A stretch of DNA of 64,000 nucleotides, taken from assembly GCF_041276405.1 (NCBI RefSeq), contig NZ_JBGGGT010000002.1:2145001-2209000 (forward strand). Reading direction: 5' to 3'. Below are positions 7,900-16,281 of the stretch, piece after piece (position 1 is the stretch's first letter; the number at the start of each line of letters is the position of its first letter). The stretch is from Microvirga sp. TS319 (GTDB lineage Bacteria > Pseudomonadota > Alphaproteobacteria > Rhizobiales > Beijerinckiaceae). The notes under the pieces are model-generated. The model had not been told where the DNA came from and did no database searches. It was given only the letters and a program-made list of their open reading frames with translations. Position numbers and translations under genes: made by a program.

Positions 7900-8766
7900 A
7901 TGAAGCGCCACGACAACAAGGACAGCCCTGATATGACGCCTTCTTCAGATATCGCACGGCTCCTGGAGATCATGGCAGCCCTGCGTACGCCCAAGACAGG
8001 CTGCCCCTGGGATCTGGAGCAGGATTTCGCCTCCATCGCCCCCTATACGCTCGAAGAGGCCTATGAGGTCGTGGACGCCATCGAGCGGGGAGATCTGGCC
8101 GACCTGCGGGATGAACTGGGCGATCTGCTGCTCCAGGTCGTGTTTCATGCCCGGATGGCCGAAGAGCAAGGTGCCTTCGCCTTTCCCGAAGTGGTCGAGG
8201 CCATTACCCGCAAGCTGATCCGCCGCCACCCCCATGTGTTCGGCGAGGCGAAGGATCTGACTCCGGAGAAGGTCAAGACGCTCTGGGACGAGATCAAGCG
8301 GGAGGAAAAGAGCGAGCGGCACCGCGCCCGGGAGACGATGGGCCACGCCCCGGAGCCCAACGATGCCGGGTTTCTCGGCGGCATTCCGACGGCCCTGCCC
8401 GCTCTGACCCGTGCCCAGAAGCTGACGGGGAAGGCTGCGAAAGTCGGGTTCGACTGGCCCGACGCGGCCCAGGTGATCGACAAGATTCACGAGGAGCTCG
8501 AAGAGGTTAAGGACGCCTCCTCAAGCGGCGAACGAGACCGCATCGAGGACGAGATCGGCGACCTTCTGTTCTCGGTCACGAACCTCGCCCGCCATTACGG
8601 CATCGATCCCGAAACGGCTCTGAGACGGACGAACGCCAAGTTCGAGCGCCGGTTTGGAGCGATCGAGGAGGCCCTGAAGCGGCAAGGGCGCAGGCTGGAC
8701 GACGCCTCGCTCGAAGAGATGGAAAATCTTTGGGTGCAGGCGAAGCTGTCCGAGCGCGGCGTCTAG
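7900..8766 (+). CDS. mazG: Nucleoside triphosphate pyrophosphohydrolase MazG
   Basis: A 288-residue cytoplasmic enzyme that hydrolyses NTPs and dNTPs to the monophosphates and clears damaged or excess nucleotides. It has two MazG domains, each with the metal-binding EExxE/ExxD pattern: LEEAYEVVDAIE with DELGDLLLQV, and EELEEVKDA with EDEIGDLLFSV. PKTGCPWDLEQ marks the N-terminus. The start may be 7900 or the ATG at 7933. In related bacteria mazG often follows hflX; here a TetR/NIPSNAP pair lies between. The TAG stop merges with a palindromic element. Confidence 0.93.
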   Translation: MKRHDNKDSPDMTPSSDIARLLEIMAALRTPKTGCPWDLEQDFASIAPYTLEEAYEVVDAIERGDLADLRDELGDLLLQVVFHARMAEEQGAFAFPEVVEAITRKLIRRHPHVFGEAKDLTPEKVKTLWDEIKREEKSERHRARETMGHAPEPNDAGFLGGIPTALPALTRAQKLTGKAAKVGFDWPDAAQVIDKIHEELEEVKDASSSGERDRIEDEIGDLLFSVTNLARHYGIDPETALRRTNAKFERRFGAIEEALKRQGRRLDDASLEEMENLWVQAKLSERGV

Positions 8767-8838
8767 CGCCTCGGGCGGACCGGGCGGGCCGCACTCGCGC
8801 ATCGTGCGAAAAGTGGTCCCGGTTTTCCGCTCGATGCG
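8764..8838. repeat. Palindromic element, type-2 copy with nested hairpin
   Basis: TAGCGC, then a GC-rich insert (GGCGGACCGGGCGGGCCGC), then CGCATCGTGCGAAAAGTGG and CTCGATGCG. The TAG is the mazG stop codon. Confidence 0.65.
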
Positions 8839-8877
8839 ACCCACGAAGAGTGCTCGAACGAAACCGCTTCGAAGCCA

Positions 8878-9513
8878 TCATCGACCCACCGCTGGACTAT
8901 GCATGCGCATCACCCCGGCAAGCTGCTCGGCGCAGACCCTGAGCGGCTCGGCGCTCTGCTGGGCTTTCGCCATTGCCATCGATCCCGAGTAGGATGCAAC
9001 GACCAGGACCGCGAAGGCTTCAGGATCGAGATCGGCCACGGCCCCGGCGCTCAAGTCGGCTTTGAGCTTGTCCGCGATCGCTTCTCGCCATCGGACAAAG
9101 ACCGTATCGATCGACACACGGAAGTCGTCATCATGACGCGCGAGCTCGATCGCGAGGTTGTTCAACGGGCAACCAGAGACTGCGCCCTGATCCTCCAGTT
9201 CCGCGATGATGCTGGCGAAGACGGCCTGAATACCCTCTGCCGCAGTGGGCGCGGCCAGCACGGGCCGGATCCACGTCTCCTCAACGGCAGCGGCGACCCG
9301 ATCGCGTATGACGGCAAGCCCAAGGTCTTTCTTTGTAGCGAAATGGTGCGCAAGGGCGCCACCCGTCGCTCCCGCCTCGCGCTTCAAGTCATGGACCGAG
9401 GTCGAGTGATATCCTTGTGTCGAGAAGGCTGCGTAGGCTGCATCGACGACGCGTCGTCGGACGCCTTCGGGATCATTGCTGCGTCGCTGCTTCGTGGGCG
9501 CTCGGCTCGCCAT
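8878..9513 (-). CDS. TetR family transcriptional regulator
   Basis: A 211-residue regulator. The helix-turn-helix is near residues 20-65 (VVDAAYAAFSTQGYHSTSVH, then DLKREAGATGGALAHHFATK). The C-terminal region resembles the TetR_C domain found next to NIPSNAP or oxidoreductase genes. ATG 9513 is chosen; the longer frame would cover the operator. It is divergent from the NIPSNAP gene, with a shared 97-base control region carrying two inverted-repeat sites, so it very probably represses both genes. Confidence 0.88.
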   Translation of the reverse strand: MASRAPTKQRRSNDPEGVRRRVVDAAYAAFSTQGYHSTSVHDLKREAGATGGALAHHFATKKDLGLAVIRDRVAAAVEETWIRPVLAAPTAAEGIQAVFASIIAELEDQGAVSGCPLNNLAIELARHDDDFRVSIDTVFVRWREAIADKLKADLSAGAVADLDPEAFAVLVVASYSGSMAMAKAQQSAEPLRVCAEQLAGVMRMHSPAVGR

Positions 9514-9544
9514 ACTGCCTCCATGGGCCGGCCAGGATAGCAGG

Positions 9545-9597
9545 TTGACAAAACAGGACAAGCGTCCCGTAATGGAAACAGGATGAACGTCCTGTTT
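9545..9597 (+). promoter_or_regulatory. TetR operator overlapping a sigma-70-type promoter
   Basis: TTGACA (9545-9550) is a perfect -35 box. AAACAGGA (9576-9583) and TCCTGTTT (9590-9597) form a perfect 8-base inverted repeat. A half-conserved copy (AAACAGGAC, then GTCC) starts 25 bases earlier, at 9551. The two sites bracket the probable -10 region, so binding would block transcription of the rightward gene. Confidence 0.75.
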
Positions 9598-9610
9598 TTG
9601 GAGATTCTTC

Positions 9611-10396
9611 ATGGCTGTTATGACTGATCGCGACGGAGCTGGCGGAATTCGGCGGGAGGCGAGCGACACCGGGACAGCCGTTGTCGAGCTGCGGCGCTAT
9701 CGCCTTCATCCAGGGAAACGAGAGACTTTGATCGATCTGTTCGACCGTGAGTTCGTGGAGACGCAGGAAGCAGTCGGCATGCGGGTTATCGGGCAATTCC
9801 GCGACCTCGACGCTCCCAATGACTTCGTCTGGTTGCGCGGCTTCGCGGACATGCAGTCCCGTGCGGCAGCTCTGCAGACGTTCTACGCGGGGCCGGTCTG
9901 GGCGACCCACAAGGACGTTGCAAACGGCACGATGATCAACTCCGACAACGTGCTGCTCCTGCGCCCCGCGACACCCCAGACCGGATTCGCGGCTCCGACC
10001 GAGGAGCGCCCTCGGCCAGCGGGGCCTCATGGGCAACCGGGTCTGATTGTGGCAACGATCTGCTATCTCGCTCCGCGGACCGATGGGGCTTTTGCCACGT
10101 TCTTCGAGGAAACACTCCAGCCGCTTCTGCGACAGGCCTCGGCAACAGTTCTGGCCGCATTCGTCACCGAGAAAGGTCCGAACACCTTTCCGCGACTTCC
10201 TGTTCGCGAAGGCGAGACCGTCTTCGCGTGGCTCTCGAGCTTTCCCGGCCTGCCCGCTTATGAGAGCCATCTCGCCGCTCTTGCCCGGTCGGACGAGTGG
10301 GTGAGGAAGGCGCTTCCTGAGATGGATCGGCGCACCTGGAGGCCGAACGAAGTGTCGAGACTGATGCCGACAGGTCGTTCTCTCCTGCACGGCTAG
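9611..10396 (+). CDS. NIPSNAP family protein
   Basis: A 261-residue protein with two ferredoxin-like NIPSNAP units: VVELRRYRLHPGKRETLIDL in the first half, and VATICYLAP onward in the second. The function of bacterial NIPSNAP proteins is not settled; some appear to bind or modify small molecules. GGAG precedes the ATG. Expression is probably controlled by the divergent TetR protein. The TAG stop is the first triplet of a palindromic element. Confidence 0.85.
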   Translation: MAVMTDRDGAGGIRREASDTGTAVVELRRYRLHPGKRETLIDLFDREFVETQEAVGMRVIGQFRDLDAPNDFVWLRGFADMQSRAAALQTFYAGPVWATHKDVANGTMINSDNVLLLRPATPQTGFAAPTEERPRPAGPHGQPGLIVATICYLAPRTDGAFATFFEETLQPLLRQASATVLAAFVTEKGPNTFPRLPVREGETVFAWLSSFPGLPAYESHLAALARSDEWVRKALPEMDRRTWRPNEVSRLMPTGRSLLHG

Positions 10397-10576
10397 AGCA
10401 TCGGACGCAAAAGTGGGAACCGGTTTTGCGTGAAAAGATGCTCAAAAACAGAAACTTACAGCATCGTGCGAAAGAGCGGCCCCGGTTTTGCGCTCAAACG
10501 GTGCGGTTTTCCAAGACGGGAGCATCGGACGGAGTCCCAAAAGGGCAAATCCGCTTCCCGCGTCCGATCCTCTAGA
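10394..10576. repeat. Palindromic element, composite, between two convergent genes
   Basis: It starts TAGAGCATCGGACGC (type-3 core, ending AAAAGATGCTC), continues with a type-2 part (CAGCATCGTGCGAAAGAG) and ends with a type-1 module (GGAGCATCGGAC to GTCCGATCCTCTAGA). Its left TAG stops the NIPSNAP gene, and its right CTA is the minus-strand TAG of hflX. One element therefore terminates both flanking frames. Confidence 0.9.
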
Positions 10577-11969
10577 TCACGCGGGCATTGGGGAAACGGT
10601 TCAGGAACCGGGGCTCCTTGCCCTGAACCAGGCGCACATGGAGGAGGGTGTGGCCGTCCTCAAGCGTTTTCCGCTCGAGGATCTCGGTGTTCTCGTGAAG
10701 CCAGGCAAGCCCCTGCCCGTCCTCGGGAGCCACGTCGACTTCATAGGTCCGCCGACCCATGGCGAGGTGCTGTTCGATGGTCTCCAGAAGCTCGGACACG
10801 CCTTCCCCGGTGAGCGCCGAAATCAGGACCGGCCGCCGCTCGATTCCGGCGCGATGGGACGCCGCCGCGAGGCGCTCGCGATCCTGCGTCGAGAGGAGGT
10901 CGGCCTTGTTCCAGACCTCGATGATCCTGCGGGTGTCATCCGGATCGATCCCGAGCTCGCGCAGGACGACGGCCACGTCGCCCGCCTGAGCCTCCGTTTC
11001 CCCGTGGGAGACGTCGCGGACATGCAGGAGGATATCGGCCTCGACCACATCCTCCAGGGTTGCCCGAAAGGCCGCGACGAGCATGGTCGGCAGATCGGAA
11101 ATGAAGCCGACCGTATCGGACAGGATCGCCTTCTCCCCGTGCGGAAGATCGATGGCGCGGGTCGTCGGATCGAGGGTGGCGAACAGCATGTTCTCGGCCA
11201 GAACCTCGGCCCGGGTCATGCGGTTGAAGAGGGTCGACTTGCCCGCATTGGTATAGCCCACGAGAGCCACGATGGGATAAGGCACCCTCCTCCGGCTCGT
11301 CCGGTGCAGGGAGCGTGTCTTGACCACGCTTTCGAGGTCGCGCTCGATCCGGTTCATCCGCTCCTGAATGAGCCGGCGGTCCGCTTCGATCTGCGTTTCG
11401 CCGGGGCCTCCGAGAAAGCCGAATCCGCCACGCTGCCGCTCCAGGTGGGTCCACGAGCGGACGAGCCGCCCCTTCTGGTAGGACAGATGCGCCAGCTCGA
11501 CCTGAAGGGTGCCCTCTTTCGTACGGGCGCGCCGACCGAAGATCTCCAGGATCAGGCCGGTCCTGTCGATGACCTTCGCGCCCCAGGCCTTTTCCAGATT
11601 TCGCTGCTGCACGGGGCTGAGCGCGCAATCCATGACCACGAGGCCGACATCCTCGGCCCGGATCAGGGCCGCCAGTTCGTCCACCTTGCCGCTTCCGATA
11701 TAGGTCGCAGGCCGGGGAGAGGCGAGCGGCGCGATCAGAGACCGAACGACGGAAAGGTCGATGGCAAGCGCCAGGCCTGACGCCTCGTCGAGGCGGGCCT
11801 CGGGCGGGCGAGGGTTCGTCTCCTCGCTCTCCCCATCGGAGGAAAGCGAGCGACGCTTTCGGGTCAGATACGGCCCGACGACAAGCGTTCGGGTGCCGAC
11901 CGCAACCTCTTTTTCAGGTTCGGCCAGCTCTGCGAGACGGTGTTCCCCCGGAGTGCGCGGTTCAGTCAC
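10572..11969 (-). CDS. hflX: GTPase HflX
   Basis: A 465-residue ribosome-associated GTPase that splits stalled or stress-inactivated ribosomes. The N-terminal HflX domain is followed by a glycine-rich linker with [13 protein letters not shown]. The GTPase domain has G1 [13 protein letters not shown]3 [10 protein letters not shown] and G4 NKAD. It is the last gene of the ntr-hfq-hflX run, one base after hfq. Its TAG stop belongs to a palindromic element. Confidence 0.95.
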   Translation of the reverse strand: MTEPRTPGEHRLAELAEPEKEVAVGTRTLVVGPYLTRKRRSLSSDGESEETNPRPPEARLDEASGLALAIDLSVVRSLIAPLASPRPATYIGSGKVDELAALIRAEDVGLVVMDCALSPVQQRNLEKAWGAKVIDRTGLILEIFGRRARTKEGTLQVELAHLSYQKGRLVRSWTHLERQRGGFGFLGGPGETQIEADRRLIQERMNRIERDLESVVKTRSLHRTSRRRVPYPIVALVGYTNAGKSTLFNRMTRAEVLAENMLFATLDPTTRAIDLPHGEKAILSDTVGFISDLPTMLVAAFRATLEDVVEADILLHVRDVSHGETEAQAGDVAVVLRELGIDPDDTRRIIEVWNKADLLSTQDRERLAAASHRAGIERRPVLISALTGEGVSELLETIEQHLAMGRRTYEVDVAPEDGQGLAWLHENTEILERKTLEDGHTLLHVRLVQGKEPRFLNRFPNARVI

Positions 11970-11970
11970 C

Positions 11971-12225
11971 TCAAGCCTTTTCGCCAGCCTCGTCGACCTG
12001 GTCGAACAATTGGACGGGCTGTCCGGGCATGATGGTGGATATAGCGTGCTTGTAAACCAGTTGGGAGTGACCGTCTCTGCGCAGAAGAACGCAGAAATTG
12101 TCGAACCATGTGACGACCCCTTGAAGCTTCACGCCGTTCACAAGGAATATCGTCAGGGGAATCTTTTGCTTCCGGACGTAGTTGAGAAACGTGTCCTGAA
12201 GATTCTGCGCGCGATCGCCCGCCAT
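11971..12225 (-). CDS. hfq: RNA chaperone Hfq
   Basis: An 84-residue Sm-like hexameric protein that pairs small RNAs with mRNAs. Sm1 ([20 protein letters not shown]) and the Sm2 signature YKHAIST are intact, and [13 protein letters not shown] is the typical N-terminal helix. It is cotranscribed with hflX. In Rhizobiales Hfq also influences nitrogen control, which fits the location after ntrX. Confidence 0.97.
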   Translation of the reverse strand: MAGDRAQNLQDTFLNYVRKQKIPLTIFLVNGVKLQGVVTWFDNFCVLLRRDGHSQLVYKHAISTIMPGQPVQLFDQVDEAGEKA

Positions 12226-12246
12226 TGAAGTTGCCTCGCAAGCCCA

Positions 12247-12360
12247 TCACCGCCGGTCTTGGCTATTGGGCCGCCTGTATATGGTTTCCGCTATCGTGCG
12301 GTCGTCGACCGGCCCGACTATTACAGGGCGAAGTTGACCGTTCGGCAAGAGGGTCTTCAT
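12247..12360 (-). CDS. Short ORF with strong ribosome-binding site upstream of hfq
   Basis: A 37-residue frame beginning MKTLLPNGQLRPVIVG, preceded by GGAGGGGG about 7 bases upstream of ATG 12360. It ends 22 bases before hfq. The product is not recognised and has no membrane segment. It may be a leader peptide, a small protein or a chance frame. The exceptional ribosome-binding site is the reason for listing it. Confidence 0.4.
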   Translation of the reverse strand: MKTLLPNGQLRPVIVGPVDDRTIAETIYRRPNSQDRR

Positions 12361-12463
12361 TAATCTACCCCCTCCGGAGCATATTTTCCCGTGGATGAGA
12401 GTGGCGGTCGGGGACAGGCTCCCCGCGGGGCCGCTTCCGCGCCGGGCGCGTGAGGAGTTTCTC

Positions 12464-12570
12464 CAGCATCGGACACGGGAAGTGGATTTGCACTTTTGGG
12501 ACCCATCCGATGCTTTCTCCTCGAATGAGAGCATCGTTCAGGCGGCCCGCTGGGTCCGCACGATACTCTA
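12464..12570. repeat. Palindromic element with nested hairpin, ends at ntrX stop
   Basis: Type-1 module (CAGCATCGGACAC to CATCCGATGCT), then a type-2 part whose middle carries GGCGGCCCGCTGGGTCCGCA, the nested hairpin. The right end (CGATACTCTA) contains the minus-strand TAG stop of ntrX. Confidence 0.85.
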
Positions 12571-13938
12571 GCTGCCGATCCCCAGCGATTTCAACTTCCG
12601 ATGAAGTGCGGAACGCTCCATCCCGATGAATTCCGCGGTGCGGGAAATGTTGCCGCTGAAGCGGGCGATCTGGGCCAGCAGATATTCCCGCTCGAAGATC
12701 TCGCGCGCATCGCGCAAGGGCAGGCTCATCAGCTTCTCGCCCCCTGCCCCGCCCGGCGTGCTCGGCACCAACGTTCCGATTTCCGAGGGCAGCATGTCCG
12801 CCGTCACCTCGGCATCCGGGTCGCCGGAGCTCAGGATCATCAAGCGTTCGACGTTGTTGCGCAGCTGACGGACATTGCCCGGCCAGTCGTGGGACTGAAG
12901 CACCGCCATGGCATCCTCGGCGATCCGGCGCCGGGGCAGGCCGGTCGTGGTGGAGATCTGATCCATGAAGAACTCGATCAGCTCCGGCACGTCCTCGCGC
13001 CTCTCGGCCAGGGACGGGACGCGAATCGGGATCACGCCGAGCCGGTGAAACAGGTCCTCGCGGAAGTTTCCGGCCGCGATCTCGGCCGGCAGGTCGCGGC
13101 TCGACGACGAGATGATGCGCACGTCCACGTGCACGCGCGTCGTGCCGCCCACGCGCTGAAAATTCTGGTCGACAAGGACCCGCAGGATCCGGTTCTGCGT
13201 TTCACGCGGCATGTCGGCGATCTCGTCGATATAGAGCGTGCCGCCGTGCGCCTCCTCGAGGGCGCCGACCCTGCGACCTCCGCCTTCCGCGCCCTCGTTG
13301 CCGAAAAGCTCGGTCTCCATGGTCTCGGGCGTGATGTTCGCCGCCGTGAGAACCACGAACGGGCCGTTGGCGCGCGTGGACATGCCGTGGACCGTCCGCG
13401 CCGTCAGCTCCTTGCCGGACCCCGGGGCGCCCGTGATCAGGATGCGGGCATTCGTGGGCGCCGCCCGCTCGACGGCCTGCCGCAACTGGTTGATCACGAT
13501 GGACTTGCCCGCGATGCGGTTGGCCTGGATGGAGCGGGAGCGCAGATCCCTCACCTCGCGCTTGAGGCGGGACGCTTCGAGGGCCCGCTCGGCGACGAGC
13601 ACGAGGCGGTCCGCCTTGAAGGGCTTCTCGATGAAGTCGTAGGCTCCGGCCTTGATGGCCGAGACGGCGGTTTCGATGTTGCCGTGTCCCGAGATCATCA
13701 CCACGGGCAGGTCGGGGTGCTGGGCCTTGACGATGTCCAGGACCTGGAGGCCGTCCAGGCGGCTTCCCTGCAGCCAGATGTCGAGGAACACGAGATGCGG
13801 ACGGCGCGCCTCGATGGCCGCAAGGGCATCGTCCGACGTTCCCGCCGTGCGTGTCCGGTGGCCCTCGTCCTCGAGAATGCCGGCCACCAATTCGCGAATG
13901 TCGATTTCGTCGTCAACGACGAGGATGTCAGCGCTCAT
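12568..13938 (-). CDS. ntrX: Nitrogen-type response regulator NtrX
   Basis: A 456-residue response regulator with a receiver domain (residues 1-120, phospho-acceptor Asp in LVFLDIWL, about 54), an AAA+ domain (Walker A GAPGSGKE, Walker B region GTLYIDEIADMP) and a Fis-type helix-turn-helix (ISRTAEFIGMERSALHRKL). The loop that should read GAFTGA is degenerate here (FGNEGAEGGGRRVGALEEA), so it is unlikely to activate sigma-54 polymerase and probably acts as a conventional regulator. Alphaproteobacterial NtrX takes part in redox, envelope and nitrogen control. Its start overlaps the ntrY stop by 4 bases. Confidence 0.95.
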   Translation of the reverse strand: MSADILVVDDEIDIRELVAGILEDEGHRTRTAGTSDDALAAIEARRPHLVFLDIWLQGSRLDGLQVLDIVKAQHPDLPVVMISGHGNIETAVSAIKAGAYDFIEKPFKADRLVLVAERALEASRLKREVRDLRSRSIQANRIAGKSIVINQLRQAVERAAPTNARILITGAPGSGKELTARTVHGMSTRANGPFVVLTAANITPETMETELFGNEGAEGGGRRVGALEEAHGGTLYIDEIADMPRETQNRILRVLVDQNFQRVGGTTRVHVDVRIISSSSRDLPAEIAAGNFREDLFHRLGVIPIRVPSLAERREDVPELIEFFMDQISTTTGLPRRRIAEDAMAVLQSHDWPGNVRQLRNNVERLMILSSGDPDAEVTADMLPSEIGTLVPSTPGGAGGEKLMSLPLRDAREIFEREYLLAQIARFSGNISRTAEFIGMERSALHRKLKSLGIGS

Positions 13939-16184
13939 AGACTTACTCTGCGAGTTTCGTTGCGTTCTGAGGCGGCGGGCGTCTCTTCATCGGCAACTTG
14001 CTTCGTCTTCGGGATCCACATGCGAACCTGTCCGCCCCGGCCTGCGGGATTATCGACGAGGTCCATGCCGCCCCCATGGTCTTCCAAAATCTTCGCCACG
14101 ATCGGGAGGCCCAGTCCTGTGCCGCCCTCGCGGGTCGTCATATAGGGCTCGAGCAATCGCTGGCGGCCCTCGAGCGGGAAGCCCTTGCCGTTGTCGGTCA
14201 CGGCCAGGATCAGGTATTCCGGATGGCTTTCATCCAACGTCACCGCGATCTGCGGCTGGGCGCGCTCCTCTTCCGGCAGGGCGGTAATCGCTTCGGTCGC
14301 ATTCTTGACGATGTTCGTCACGGCCTGGGAGATCAGCCGCCGGTCGAAGGGCGCGATCACCCGCCCTTCAGGAACCTGGTCGACGAAAGTGATGTCGGGA
14401 TGCGCGATGCGCATCATGAACACCACCTGGCGGATCGTCTCGGCCAGATCCTCGCGCCCGATGGTCGGTTTCGGCATGCGGGCGAAGGACGAGAACTCGT
14501 CGACCATGCGCTTGATGTCGTCGACCTGCCGCACGATCGTGTCGGTGCACTGATCGAAGACCTCCCGATCGGTGGTGATCACCTTGCCGTACTTCCGGCG
14601 GATCCGCTCGGCCGAGAGCTGAATCGGCGTCAGCGGATTCTTGATCTCGTGCGCGATGCGCCGTGCCACGTCGGCCCAGGCGGCGGTGCGCTGCGCCACG
14701 ACGAGATCGGTGATGTCGTCGAGCGTGATGACGATCTCGCGCTTGTCGTTTCGGGTCTGCTCGCTCGTGACGCGCACATTGATGGTGCGCTCCTTGCCCT
14801 TGCGGGAGATCTGGATCTGGTCCTGCATCAGGCGCTGGCGTCCATGGCTCATTTCCAGGACGAGCTGGGCGACCTCCGGCAGGATGTCCGTGATCGAACG
14901 GCCGATCAGGCTCTCGCGCGGCGTCTGCAGGAGGGCTTCGGTGGAGGGGTTGACGATCGTGATCGTCCCCCGCGCGTTGATGCCGATCACGCCCGCGGAA
15001 ACTCCGGCCAGAACGGCTTCCGTGAAGCGCCGCCTGCTGTCGATGAGCTCGCTCGCCGCCGTAAGCCCGTCGTGCTGGCGGCGCAGCTCCGAGGTCATCT
15101 TGTTGAAGGTCTCGCCGAGATGGCCCAGGTCGCCCTCGCTGCGCTTGACCGGAACCTGCACGTAGAAATTCCCGGTCGCCACCTGGTCGGTGGCATGAAT
15201 CAGGCGGCGGATCGGCGCGACGAGGCGATTGGCGAAATTCAGCCCGAACCAGATCGCCGAGAGAAGCACGGTCAGGGCGATGAGGGTGAACATGGACGCG
15301 AAGGCGAACTGAATGCCCGCCTTCTTCTGATCGAAGGCCTCGTAATAGGCGACGCCGGCCTCGGCGATGGGCGGGAATTCGATGGCTCTCTGGTCGACCT
15401 CGCGGGCGATGTAGAGAATTCGCCCTTTATGCGCCTCGAGCTTGAGGACCGAAACGACGATATTGCCGGTGCGCGGAAAGAGGCACCATGGCTCCTGGCT
15501 GCTGGCATCCTGCAGATCCGCTTCCTTCGGCTCGGGAATGCCTTCGAGCTTCTTCGACTCGATCTTTTCCACGACGGTGCCGTCCGGCTCCAGGATCATG
15601 GCCAGCGGGAATCCGAGCGCCACGGAGCGGTAGGTCATGTATTCGCGAAAGAGCTTCCGGTCCGCGTCGTACATGACCTTCGCGCGGTTGAGATCGACCG
15701 CCAGGAGGTTGGTTTCGCGGGCGAGCATCCGGCACTGGGTTTCCCGGTATGCCCGCGCGATTTCGACCGTGTTGTACATGAGCTCCCGGATCTTGCCGGT
15801 GAACCAAGGATCGAGGCCGCGCTCCAGGGTGACGGTCGCCACGCCCGCCACGAGAATCGCCGGCAGGACGGCCACCAGGCTGAACAGGCCCACGATCCGG
15901 ACGTGGAGACCGGCCGCGGCGGCCCCTGCCCGATGCTCGCGCACGAGCTTCTTGGCCTGCCAGGCGACGACGCCCAAGAGCAGCGTGATCAGCAATCCGT
16001 TGATGACGAACATGCCGACGACCACGTTGTTCGTCGGCAGGATAGGGGTCGCGCCGGACAGAACCAGGAAGGTGGTCAGGGCCGAACCGAGGGCCGCGAG
16101 CACGGCGCCGTAGCCCAGCCAGCCAAGGCTGCCCTGGGCCGGTTCCGCCACTTGGCGCGGTTCGTGAATGCTCTGCTCGATCAA
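13935..16184 (-). CDS. ntrY: Membrane sensor histidine kinase NtrY
   Basis: A 749-residue kinase partner of NtrX. It has several N-terminal transmembrane segments (residues about 20-110), a periplasmic region, a further membrane helix near 290-310, a HAMP domain (FANRLVAPIRRLI), a PAS domain (about 390-490), a HisKA domain with phospho-His in [15 protein letters not shown], and a HATPase domain (NIVKNATEAI, DNGKGFP, GGTGLGLPIV). It lies 97 bases after ntrC. The C-terminal end overlaps the start of ntrX, so the two are translationally coupled. Confidence 0.95.
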   Translation of the reverse strand: MIEQSIHEPRQVAEPAQGSLGWLGYGAVLAALGSALTTFLVLSGATPILPTNNVVVGMFVINGLLITLLLGVVAWQAKKLVREHRAGAAAAGLHVRIVGLFSLVAVLPAILVAGVATVTLERGLDPWFTGKIRELMYNTVEIARAYRETQCRMLARETNLLAVDLNRAKVMYDADRKLFREYMTYRSVALGFPLAMILEPDGTVVEKIESKKLEGIPEPKEADLQDASSQEPWCLFPRTGNIVVSVLKLEAHKGRILYIAREVDQRAIEFPPIAEAGVAYYEAFDQKKAGIQFAFASMFTLIALTVLLSAIWFGLNFANRLVAPIRRLIHATDQVATGNFYVQVPVKRSEGDLGHLGETFNKMTSELRRQHDGLTAASELIDSRRRFTEAVLAGVSAGVIGINARGTITIVNPSTEALLQTPRESLIGRSITDILPEVAQLVLEMSHGRQRLMQDQIQISRKGKERTINVRVTSEQTRNDKREIVITLDDITDLVVAQRTAAWADVARRIAHEIKNPLTPIQLSAERIRRKYGKVITTDREVFDQCTDTIVRQVDDIKRMVDEFSSFARMPKPTIGREDLAETIRQVVFMMRIAHPDITFVDQVPEGRVIAPFDRRLISQAVTNIVKNATEAITALPEEERAQPQIAVTLDESHPEYLILAVTDNGKGFPLEGRQRLLEPYMTTREGGTGLGLPIVAKILEDHGGGMDLVDNPAGRGGQVRMWIPKTKQVADEETPAASERNETRRVSL

Positions 16185-16281
16185 GACGTGAGGCCCCGCA
16201 AATCGGGCGCCCTCAGTGGGGCACCCGTTGAAGGGTGATGCACCAACACAACACTGTGGTCAAATTATTACAACCGCCCGC

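Noticed and set aside
10430..10813. 127-codon plus-strand frame near hflX
   Set aside because: It is made of a repeat plus antisense hflX sequence.
13998..16238. 746-codon plus-strand open frame opposite ntrY
   Set aside because: It is antisense to a gene with intact kinase motifs. Long antisense frames are common in GC-rich DNA, and its composition is Arg/Gly/His-rich with no domain.
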